A DNA stretch of 64,000 nucleotides from Mycolicibacterium poriferae (lineage in GTDB: Bacteria; Actinomycetota; Actinomycetes; Mycobacteriales; Mycobacteriaceae). A model generated the notes under the pieces. The model saw only the letters and a program-made list of their open reading frames with translations. It was not told the origin of the DNA and made no database searches. The DNA lies in assembly GCF_010728325.1 (NCBI RefSeq), contig NZ_AP022570.1, positions 992,001-1,056,000 on the forward strand. The letters are read 5' to 3'. Each line of letters starts with the position of its first letter. Position 1 is the first letter of the stretch. Shown piece after piece: positions 8,682 through 16,188 of the stretch. The position numbers were made by a program, and so were the translations under genes.

Positions 8682-10784
8682 TCAGGGCAACCCGGGAAAA
8701 ACCTTGTCCAGCGTGACGGGCAGATCGCGTACCCGCACCCCGGTGGCGTGGTAGACGGCGTTGACGACCGCGGCCGCCGCGCCGACGATGCCGATCTCGC
8801 CGGCCCCGCGTGAGCCCATCGGGTTGAAGTGCTCTTCGACGTCGTCGAGCCAGATGGCGTCCACGTCGGCAACGTCGGCGTGCGCGCTGATGTGGTACTC
8901 GGCGAAATCCTGTGTCACCACATGGCCGAAGCGCGGATCGCGAACGCTCCCCTCGTGCAACGCCATCGACAGACCCATCGTCATCCCGCCGATCAGCTGT
9001 GAGCGCAGCGTTCGGGCGTTGATGGCGCGACCCACCGAGAACACGCCCAGCATGCGCGGTACCCGGATCTCGCCGGTGTCGCGGTTGACGTGCGCCTCGA
9101 CGAAGTGGGCGCCGAACGACTGCACCGTGAACTTCTCGGCGTCCGGGTTCTCCGGGGCCTGCGCGACAGTGCTGGCGCCGATAGCCGGCGGATCTCCGTG
9201 ATCGGTGCGGAACTGGCGCGCCGCCGCGACGATCGCCGAACCCCAGGATGTGATACCCGACGACCCGCCGGCCACCGACGCGGGCGGCAGCGCGCTGTCG
9301 CCGATCTGCAGTTCGATCGCGGCCAGCTCGCACCCCAGCGCGTCGGCGCTGATCTGGGACAGCGTGGTCCACGTCCCTGTGCCGATGTCGGCGGCGCCGA
9401 TGGCGACGGTGTACACCCCCTCCGCGGAATAGGTGATGCGGGCTGAGTTACCCGGCATGGCCATGCCGGGATACGTCGCCGACGACACGCCGGTGCCGGT
9501 GAGCCATTGTCCGACAACACGTTTGCCGGGCCGCGGGTCCCGGTCGGCCCATCCGAACCGTTGGGCACCGAGGCGTAGACAGTCGATGAGGCGCCGGCTC
9601 GACCACGGCTTGCCGGACTCGGGGTCGACGTCGGGCTCGTTGCGCACCCGCAGCTCGATCGGATCGAGGCCGCACGCCACGGCCAACTCGTCCATCGCGA
9701 CCTCGGCGGCGTAGGTGCCCGGGCATTCGCCGGGTGCACGCATCCAGTACGGCACCGGCACGTCGAGAGCGGCCAGTCGGTGCGAGGTCTGCCGGTTGGG
9801 CGCCGCATACATCTTGCGGGTCGTCACGGCGGTCTGCTCGGCGTACTCCTTGACCGCCGAGGTCTGCTCGACGACGTCGTGCGCGATCGCACTGAGCCGG
9901 CCGTCGGCGTCGGCGCCGAGCCGCAGCCGCTGGATGGTCTGGGTGCGGTACCCGACCAGCGAGAACATCTGCTGACGCGTCAGCGCCAGCTTGACCGGGT
10001 GCCCGTCGGCGCGCTGCGCGGCCATCAGCGCCAGCACATTGTGGCTGTGCGGCGCCCCTTTGGAGCCGAAGCCTCCACCGACGTGCGGCGCGATCACCCG
10101 CAACTGCTCGGGTTCCAGACCGAAGACGGGGGCCAGCGCCGAACGTGCCGCGTGCGTGCCCTGGGTCGAGTCGTACAGCGTCACCCGGGGGCCGTCGTCC
10201 CCGGTCTCCCACCGGGCGATGCAGGCGTGCGGCTCCATCGGATTGTTGTGTTCGATGGGGGTCGTGTACGTCGCGTCGACGCGGAACTCGGCCGAGGCCA
10301 GCGCGGCGTCGACGTCGCCGTCGGCGGTGTCGGTCGGATACGACGGGTTCACCGACTCCGGCGTGTACAGGCCCGGGTGGTCGGCGGTGAGCTCCACGTC
10401 GTGGCGATCCTCGTCGTACCGCACGGTGACGAGCGCGGCGGCCTCCCTGGCGATCTCGGCGGTCTCGGCCACCACGCCGCCGATCAGCTGCCCGCGGTAA
10501 TGCACCTCGGTGTCCTGCAGGATGGTCAGTTCACCGTCGGAGGTGTCGGACAGTTCGGGCGCGTCGAAGACGGTCAGCACGTCCACGACACCCGAAAGCT
10601 CCTGAGCCGCAGTGTTGTCCATTGCAGTCACCCGCCCGCGGGCGATGGTGGCCTGCACCGGATGCAGATACACCGCCGCCTCGGCGGGCTGCTCGAACGC
10701 ATACGGCGCGGTGCCGGTGACCTTGAGATGTCCGTCGCGGCGCGCGACCGGGCTGCCGATCGAACTGGGCTGCAGAAGTGTCAT
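8682..10784 (-). CDS. xanthine dehydrogenase family, molybdopterin-binding subunit
   Basis: This large 700-aa subunit belongs to a three-component molybdenum hydroxylase. An N-terminal aldehyde oxidase a/b-hammerhead domain begins with GSPVARRDGHLKVTGTAPYAF. The molybdopterin domain carries GGGFGSKG and the C-terminal GSRGAGEIG with the Glu expected to start hydroxylation. It resembles YagR/PaoC-type aldehyde dehydrogenases as much as xanthine dehydrogenase, so the substrate (purine, aldehyde or aromatic) is open. It is the last gene of a coupled set of three, overlapping the FAD subunit by 4 bp. It runs towards rmlA, only 3 bp from its stop. Confidence 0.9.
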   Translation of the reverse strand: MTLLQPSSIGSPVARRDGHLKVTGTAPYAFEQPAEAAVYLHPVQATIARGRVTAMDNTAAQELSGVVDVLTVFDAPELSDTSDGELTILQDTEVHYRGQLIGGVVAETAEIAREAAALVTVRYDEDRHDVELTADHPGLYTPESVNPSYPTDTADGDVDAALASAEFRVDATYTTPIEHNNPMEPHACIARWETGDDGPRVTLYDSTQGTHAARSALAPVFGLEPEQLRVIAPHVGGGFGSKGAPHSHNVLALMAAQRADGHPVKLALTRQQMFSLVGYRTQTIQRLRLGADADGRLSAIAHDVVEQTSAVKEYAEQTAVTTRKMYAAPNRQTSHRLAALDVPVPYWMRAPGECPGTYAAEVAMDELAVACGLDPIELRVRNEPDVDPESGKPWSSRRLIDCLRLGAQRFGWADRDPRPGKRVVGQWLTGTGVSSATYPGMAMPGNSARITYSAEGVYTVAIGAADIGTGTWTTLSQISADALGCELAAIELQIGDSALPPASVAGGSSGITSWGSAIVAAARQFRTDHGDPPAIGASTVAQAPENPDAEKFTVQSFGAHFVEAHVNRDTGEIRVPRMLGVFSVGRAINARTLRSQLIGGMTMGLSMALHEGSVRDPRFGHVVTQDFAEYHISAHADVADVDAIWLDDVEEHFNPMGSRGAGEIGIVGAAAAVVNAVYHATGVRVRDLPVTLDKVFPGLP

Positions 10785-11773
10785 CGCCGGGCTCTCTCGG
10801 TCAACGCCCGCAGCTGGGCGACCAGGGTGCGCCGGGCGAGCTCGACTTTGAACTCGTTGCCGGGCAACGGCTCGGCGTCGGCGAGCTCCGCGTCTGCGGC
10901 GGCGAGGAACGTCTCCGGTTCGGCCGGTGCGCCGACGAGGACCTCCTCGGCGCGCCTCGCCCGCCAGGGTTTGTGTGCCACTCCGCCGAGTGCGATGCGG
11001 GCGGTGGTGATCTCAGCTCCGGTGACGCTGAGTTCAGCGGCCACCGACACCAGCGCGAACGCATAGGACGCGCGGTCGCGCACCTTGCGGTACTCCGACA
11101 CCGCGCCGGTCGGCGGTGCCGGAAGTTCGACGGCGGTGATCAGCTCGCCGTGGTCGAGCACGGTGTCGCGGTCGGGCGCGTCGCCGGGCAACCGGTGGAA
11201 CTCGGTCATCGGGATGCGTCGTGGTCCGTCGGCGCCCTCCACGACGACGTCGGCATCCAGCGCGCTCATTGCCACGGCCATGTCGGAGGGGTGTACGGCC
11301 ACACACTCCGGTGAGGCGCCGAGGATCGCGTGGTAGCGCAGATATCCGCCGATCGCGGAGCAGCCACTGCCCGGCGAGCGTTTGTTGCACGGCGTGGTGA
11401 CGTCCTGGAAGTACACACATCTGGTGCGCTGCAGCAGGTTCCCGCCGGTGGTCGCCGCGTTGCGCAGCTGACCGGAGGCACCCGACAGCAGTGCCCGCGC
11501 CAGCATCGGGTAGCGGGACCGGATCAGGGGGTGTGCGGCGAGGTCGCTGTTGCGCACATTGGTGCCGATCCGCACCCCGCCGTCTTCGCTGGCTTCCACC
11601 TCGGTCAGATCCAGGCGGCCGACGTCGACAAGCAGATCGGGCGCGGCGACACCGAGTTTCATGTGGTCGATGAGATTGGTGCCGCCGGCCAGGAACGCGG
11701 CGCCGGGATGGCCGCTCAAGGTGGCGACGGCATCGGCCGGGCTGGTGGCGACGTGGTAGTCGAACGCCTTCAC
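10781..11773 (-). CDS. xanthine dehydrogenase family, FAD-binding subunit
   Basis: This medium subunit of the molybdenum hydroxylase has 330 aa. The FAD-pyrophosphate motif is FLAGGTNLIDHMKLGV near residues 27-40, and a second FAD region is TTGGNLLQRTRC. It passes electrons from the [2Fe-2S] subunit to the external acceptor. A Cys-containing loop (CNKRSPGSGCSA) resembles the extra [4Fe-4S] loop of PaoB-type aldehyde oxidoreductases. This points to an aldehyde-oxidising complex rather than a classical xanthine dehydrogenase. The GTG start at 11773 overlaps the upstream stop by 4 bp (GTGA). The frame remains open further upstream but without family similarity. Confidence 0.88.
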   Translation of the reverse strand: MKAFDYHVATSPADAVATLSGHPGAAFLAGGTNLIDHMKLGVAAPDLLVDVGRLDLTEVEASEDGGVRIGTNVRNSDLAAHPLIRSRYPMLARALLSGASGQLRNAATTGGNLLQRTRCVYFQDVTTPCNKRSPGSGCSAIGGYLRYHAILGASPECVAVHPSDMAVAMSALDADVVVEGADGPRRIPMTEFHRLPGDAPDRDTVLDHGELITAVELPAPPTGAVSEYRKVRDRASYAFALVSVAAELSVTGAEITTARIALGGVAHKPWRARRAEEVLVGAPAEPETFLAAADAELADAEPLPGNEFKVELARRTLVAQLRALTERARR

Positions 11774-12291
11774 TGCTGTGCCGCCCGACCGATCGCGTTG
11801 ACGATGTTCGGGTAGGCGGCGCACCGGCACAGGTTGCCGCTCATCCGCTCCCGGATCTCGTCGTCGGTGAGCTCCGGGCTGCCCTCGAGCTCGTCGGTCA
11901 CATAGCTCGGCGCGCCGGACTTGTGCTCGTCCAACATCCCCACCGCAGAACAGATCTGACCCGGGGTGCAGTACCCGCACTGGAACGCGTCCTCGTCCTG
12001 GAAGGCCTGCGCCATCGGATGCAGCTCACCGTCGCCGGCCAGACCCGCCGCGGTGGTCACGTCGGCCCCGTCGAACGCGACGGCGAACGTCAGGCAACTC
12101 AACAGGCGACGGCCGTCGACGAGAACGGTGCACGACCCGCACTGACCGTGATCACACCCTTTCTTCGGTGCGGTCACATCCAGATGCTCGCGCAGCGCGT
12201 CGAGCAGGGTCACGCGGTGATCGAGTCGGAGCGAACAGCGCCGTCCGTCCACGTGGAACGTCACGTCCGATTCGTGATGGGGCTGGCTCAC
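11770..12291 (-). CDS. xanthine dehydrogenase family, [2Fe-2S] subunit
   Basis: The small iron-sulfur subunit has 173 aa. A plant-type ferredoxin domain carries CDHGQCGSC with the fourth Cys in RLLSC. The C-terminal four-helix domain carries CGYCTPGQI and CRCAAYPNI for the second cluster. It is the first gene of the three-gene operon (small, FAD, molybdopterin) and is followed by the FAD subunit with a 4-bp overlap. No twin-arginine signal is seen at the start, so the complex is probably cytosolic. Confidence 0.92.
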   Translation of the reverse strand: MSQPHHESDVTFHVDGRRCSLRLDHRVTLLDALREHLDVTAPKKGCDHGQCGSCTVLVDGRRLLSCLTFAVAFDGADVTTAAGLAGDGELHPMAQAFQDEDAFQCGYCTPGQICSAVGMLDEHKSGAPSYVTDELEGSPELTDDEIRERMSGNLCRCAAYPNIVNAIGRAAQQ

Positions 12292-12333
12292 CGCCGACGG
12301 ATACCCGAGCGCCCAGGGCGCAAACGTGACCCG

Positions 12334-13569
12334 TCAGTGGCCGCGCTGCGGGGTCGCCAGAATCGCGGCGATGCCGGTGGTCAGCGGCACCGACAGTGCC
12401 AGCGCGATACCGCCGACCGCCGATCGGGCGATCTCGATGGCCACACTCTCGCTGGTCAGCACGTCACCGAGCGACCGGTTCGCCACGCTGAACAGCAGCA
12501 GCAGCGGCAACGCGCTGCCGGCGTAGGCGAGCACCAGCGTGTAGACGGTGCTGGCGATGTGGTCGCGGCCCACCCGCATCGCGCCGACGAACACGTCCCG
12601 CCGGTCGGCGCCGTCACCGAGGGCCGCGAGCTCGAACACCGTCGACGCCTGGGTGACGGTGACGTCGTTGAGCACACCGAGGGAGCCGATGATGAACCCG
12701 GCCAGCAGGAGCCCGGTGATCGACACGTTGCCCAGGTAGGCCGCGACCTCGTTGTTGGTGTCCTCCGACAGCCCGGTCAGATGCGCCAGTTCGATGGCGC
12801 CCCACGACAACGCCGCGGCCAGCAGCAGCGACGCCAGCGTGCCGAGCAGCGCCGCGCTGGTGCGCAGACTGACGCCGTGTGCCAGGTAGATCACCGCGTA
12901 CAGAATCGCCGCCGAGGCGACCAGCGCCACCGGGACGGCGGGCGCCCCGTCCCGCAGGGCGGGCAGCAGGAACACCACCAGCACGCCGAACGCGACGACG
13001 ATGCCGACCAGCGCGCGGAACCCGCGCCACCGGGCGACCGCGACGACGACCACCGCGAAGACGGCGGCCAGCGCGATCAACGGCCAGGTGCGCTCGTAGT
13101 CGTAGAACGCGTAGGTGGTGGTGCCCAGGTCGTCGACCTGCCTGCTGATCCGGATGTCGTCGCCGGCGGCCAGGCGGGGCTGACCCGGTCCGCCGCCGAA
13201 CTCCAGCAGGGTCCGGGCGCCCTGGTTGGGGCCCGATTCGATGGCCACCACGGTGTGCACGCAGGTGGTGCCGCTGTCCGGTGGGGCGGGCAGGGGATCG
13301 GCGGTCAGGACTGCGCCGGCCGACGGGCTGCCGCACGGTTCGGTGCCGCTGGACAACACCCGACCCGACTCCGTGGTCACCGCCGCGCCCGTGGCGTTCT
13401 GGAACGGCAGCGGGATGTCGGCCTTGTCGCCGCTCGGCCACAGCAGGGCCGCGCCGAGCAGCACCGCCACCCCGGTGGCCACCAGCAGCCCGACGACGAC
13501 CTTGGCCGCCAGCGGCCCGACCGGCGAGGGACCGCTCAGCGAATGGGAGTGAGAGTGCGAGTGCGCCAC
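12334..13569 (-). CDS. YibE/F-like multi-pass membrane protein
   Basis: This 411-aa membrane protein has an N-terminal His-Ser run (MAHSHSHSHS), a first span around residues 20-45, an extracytoplasmic domain of about 100 residues with two cysteines, then about seven further spans. The membrane part carries the YibE/F blocks SLGVLNDVTVTQASTVFEL and GRDHIASTVYTLVLAYAGSALP. The function of the family is unknown. The His-rich start may bind metal or may sit in the cytosol; this is inference. It lies 42 bp downstream of the molybdenum hydroxylase genes' promoter side and is transcribed in the same direction. Confidence 0.82.
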   Translation of the reverse strand: MAHSHSHSHSLSGPSPVGPLAAKVVVGLLVATGVAVLLGAALLWPSGDKADIPLPFQNATGAAVTTESGRVLSSGTEPCGSPSAGAVLTADPLPAPPDSGTTCVHTVVAIESGPNQGARTLLEFGGGPGQPRLAAGDDIRISRQVDDLGTTTYAFYDYERTWPLIALAAVFAVVVVAVARWRGFRALVGIVVAFGVLVVFLLPALRDGAPAVPVALVASAAILYAVIYLAHGVSLRTSAALLGTLASLLLAAALSWGAIELAHLTGLSEDTNNEVAAYLGNVSITGLLLAGFIIGSLGVLNDVTVTQASTVFELAALGDGADRRDVFVGAMRVGRDHIASTVYTLVLAYAGSALPLLLLFSVANRSLGDVLTSESVAIEIARSAVGGIALALSVPLTTGIAAILATPQRGH

Positions 13570-13607
13570 CCGGACAGGGTAGAGGTCGCGCCGCAGCGCA
13601 CCGGCGG

Positions 13608-13710
13608 GTGTGAGCGCGCGCCGAGTGTGACAGTAGGTTCACGCTCGGTGCTCACCGTCGCCGTGGTTTCACGTTCGGCGCTCACCGTGGCGGCGCGTCA
13701 CGTTCGGCGG
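13608..13710. repeat. short imperfect direct and inverted repeats between aspC and yibE/F gene
   Basis: The unit TCACGTTCGGCGCTCACC recurs: copies begin at about 13639 and 13669 (30 bp apart) and a partial copy at 13697. An inverted version lies at 13608-13630. The inverted and first direct copies can fold into a long GC-rich hairpin. No run of T follows it. The location, upstream of the YibE/F gene and beyond the 3' end of aspC, allows a terminator, an operator array or a dispersed intergenic repeat. Confidence 0.55.
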
Positions 13711-13757
13711 GGCGTCACGGCGCGGGTCACCCTCGGCGGCACCCGCCCGGCAGCCCG

Positions 13758-15053
13758 CTACTGGCGGTAGCTGACCAGGAAGTTGCCCAGTCGCTCGATC
13801 GCATTGGCCAGGTCGCGCGACCACGGCAGCGTCACGATCCGCAGATGGTCCGGGGTGGGCCAGTTGAACCCGGTGCCCTGGGTTACCAGGATCTTCTCCT
13901 GCAGCAGCAGATCCAGCACCAGCTGCTCGTCGTCGGCGACGTCGTAGACCTCGGGATCGAGGCGGGGGAATGCGTACAGTGCGCCCTCGGGTTTCACGCA
14001 CGACACCCCGGGAATCTCGTTGAGCTTCTCCCACGCCACATCACGCTGCTCGAGCAGCCTGCCACCCGGCAGCACCAGGTCCTCGATGCTCTGATGGCCG
14101 CCGAGCGCCACCTGAATGGCGTGCTGCGCGGGCACATTCGGGCACAGCCGCATGTTGGCCAGCAGGCTGATGCCCTCGATGAAGCTGGTGGCGTGCTCCT
14201 TGGGGCCGGTGATGACCAGCCAGCCGGACCGGTAGCCCGCCACCCGGTAGGCCTTGGACAGGCCGTTGAAGGTCAACGTGAGGACGTCGGGGGCCACCGA
14301 CGCCATCGCGATGTGCTCGGCGTCGTCGTAGAGGATCTTGTCGTAGATCTCGTCGGCCAGCAGCATCAGTTCGTGCTTGCGGGCCAAGTCGGCGATCTGG
14401 GTGAGCACCTCGCGGCTGTACACCGCTCCGGTCGGGTTGTTGGGGTTGATCACGACGATCGCCTTGGTGCGGTCGGTGATCTTGGACTCCAGATCCGCGA
14501 TGTCGGGCTGCCAGCCCTGGGTCTCGTCGCACAGGTAGTGCACCGGGGTGCCGCCGGCCAGCGACGTCGACGCCGTCCACAGCGGGTAATCCGGCGCCGG
14601 GATCAGCACCTGGTCGCCGTTGTCCAGCAGTGCCTGCAGCGTCATCGTGATCAGCTCGGAGACACCGTTGCCGAGGTAGACGTCGTCGATGTCGAAGCGG
14701 GGGAACCCGTCGACGAGTTCATAGCGGGTGAACACCGCGCGGCGGGCGCTGACGATGCCCTTGGAGTCCGAATAGCCCTGCGCATAGGGCAGTGCCTGGA
14801 TGATGTCGCGCATGATCACATCGGGCGCCTCGAACCCGAACGGGGCGGGGTTGCCGATGTTGAGCTTCAGGATGCGGTGCCCCTCGGCCTCCAGCCGGGA
14901 GGCGTGCTCGTGCACCGGGCCGCGGATCTCGTAGAGAACGTCCTGCAACTTGCTCGACTGCGTGAACACACGCTGGCGCGCGTGATGGCCGCTGCTCGCC
15001 TGCCACGGCGCCGGATGGGTAGTCACGTCGACAATTCTCCCACGGTTGTCCAC
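13758..15053 (-). CDS. aspC: pyridoxal-phosphate aminotransferase (AspC, alanine/aspartate type)
   Basis: This fold-type I aminotransferase has 431 aa and is closely colinear with M. tuberculosis Rv0337c. It moves an amino group between an amino acid and a 2-oxo acid. The PLP lysine lies in FNGLSKAYRVAGYRSGW, the PLP-ring Asp/Tyr in LLADEIYDKILYD, and the substrate-binding Arg in HLRIVTLPWSRD near the C-terminus. The GTG at 15053 (VDNRGRIVDVTTH) aligns with the Rv0337c start. A longer open frame upstream is the antisense side of the next gene and is not part of it. The enzyme is cytosolic. Confidence 0.93.
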   Translation of the reverse strand: MDNRGRIVDVTTHPAPWQASSGHHARQRVFTQSSKLQDVLYEIRGPVHEHASRLEAEGHRILKLNIGNPAPFGFEAPDVIMRDIIQALPYAQGYSDSKGIVSARRAVFTRYELVDGFPRFDIDDVYLGNGVSELITMTLQALLDNGDQVLIPAPDYPLWTASTSLAGGTPVHYLCDETQGWQPDIADLESKITDRTKAIVVINPNNPTGAVYSREVLTQIADLARKHELMLLADEIYDKILYDDAEHIAMASVAPDVLTLTFNGLSKAYRVAGYRSGWLVITGPKEHATSFIEGISLLANMRLCPNVPAQHAIQVALGGHQSIEDLVLPGGRLLEQRDVAWEKLNEIPGVSCVKPEGALYAFPRLDPEVYDVADDEQLVLDLLLQEKILVTQGTGFNWPTPDHLRIVTLPWSRDLANAIERLGNFLVSYRQ

Positions 15054-15081
15054 GTGTTTTTGCCGGTGGCTCACACCAGCG

Positions 15082-16183
15082 CTAGCGGTAGGACACCGAC
15101 AGGTTGGTGTACTCGACCCAGGCGCGCTGGAACTCCTGCGGGCTGAGCACCGTCTCCAGATGGGCCCCGACCGGCCGGAACAGCGCGGGATCCAGCAATG
15201 CCAGCGCCGTCGACTGATCCCAGAACATGGTCCGCCCGCCGTAGCCGGACCGCTCCCACGTGTCGAGGGCCCACGTCGCCGAATCGTCGAGCAGGATCTG
15301 CCGGAGAGAGCCGGGCAGGCCCGTCGGCGCCAGCTGCCGCACCATCGCCAGCGTGGGCCCGTAGACGCGGCCTTGGCAGCCGGGCTTGTTCGGGGTGGTG
15401 TCGCAGTCGGTGCGCGGCACGTCGACGAAGACGTGGTCCAGACCGGGAAGCTGCCGGTCGAAGACCTGTTCGCAGGAGGCGCGGTCGTAGACGCAGTTGA
15501 AGGATTCGCCCGCCTCGAGCTCTGCATCACCGGCCGGCGGCCGGCCCGTGATGACGACCCGCCCGATCTTGGGCCGGATCGCGGGGCTGTAGCCGGCGAA
15601 CGACGAGAACGGGCCCAGGATCAGCACATCCACCCGTGTGCACCCGGCGACCGCCTCGCTCACCCGTCGTACCTCGTCGTCGGGGGGCGGCGGGCGGCAG
15701 GGCGGCGGGCAGGGCGTTGTTCACGCGGCTCATCAGGGCCCGGTAGTCGAGGACGTAGTCGCCGAAGGTGGCGGCGATGTCCGCCTCGGACCGCTCGGTG
15801 GCCGCGCCGACTATGACCGGGATCGCGCGCTGGCCGGGGTGGTCGATCAGGTGCTCGACCGCCGGGGCGCCCAGGGCGGGCACCGTGTATCCCTCGGTGG
15901 CGACGACGGCCGCGACGTGGCGGGCTCCGATCACGGTCGGGATCGTCATCATGTCGTCGATGTCGAAGTCGGTGTCGATCAGGACACAGCTGCCGGCCGA
16001 GGGTTCGGGTGCGGGGGCCTGCGCCGTCGCGGGGCCCGCGGCGAAAAACACTGCGGCCGAGAACACTGGGCCCCAAAACACTGCGGCCGCGAACACCCCG
16101 GCCGAAAACACTGGGCCCCAACACACCGGACCCCGAAACAGCGAGGCCGCCGTCGCGAACGCGACGGCGGCCAGGCGGGTCAA
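15082..16183 (-). pseudogene. secreted nucleoside-hydrolase-like protein, broken by a one-base frameshift
   Basis: Two overlapping frames together make one protein. The first (from a TTG at 16183) has a signal-peptide-like start, then the nucleoside-hydrolase metal motif DTDFDIDDMMTIP and EGYTVPALG. The second continues with VDVLILGPFSSFAGYSP to the stop at 15082. The join is at the six-G run 15682-15687: with five bases the reading passes smoothly from LPPAAP into DDEVRRVSEAV. The gene would encode about 365 aa, exported, acting on ribonucleosides outside the membrane. It starts 5 bp after the etfD stop. Frameshift may be a true mutation, a variable tract, or a sequencing error. Confidence 0.68.
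16045..16131. repeat. imperfect ~30-bp tandem repeat within the signal-peptide region
   Basis: The string AAAACACTGCGGCCG occurs at 16045 and again at 16075, and a related AACACTGGGCCCCAA occurs near 16062 and 16106. On the coding strand these give a repeated (F/C)WGPVFSA-type segment that lengthens the hydrophobic leader of the nucleoside-hydrolase-like gene. It looks like slippage expansion. Confidence 0.6.
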
Positions 16184-16188
16184 TTGAC

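Noticed and set aside
15054..15530. N-terminal extension of aspC
   Set aside because: It overlaps the nucleoside-hydrolase-like gene; the GTG at 15053 aligns with the M. tuberculosis start.
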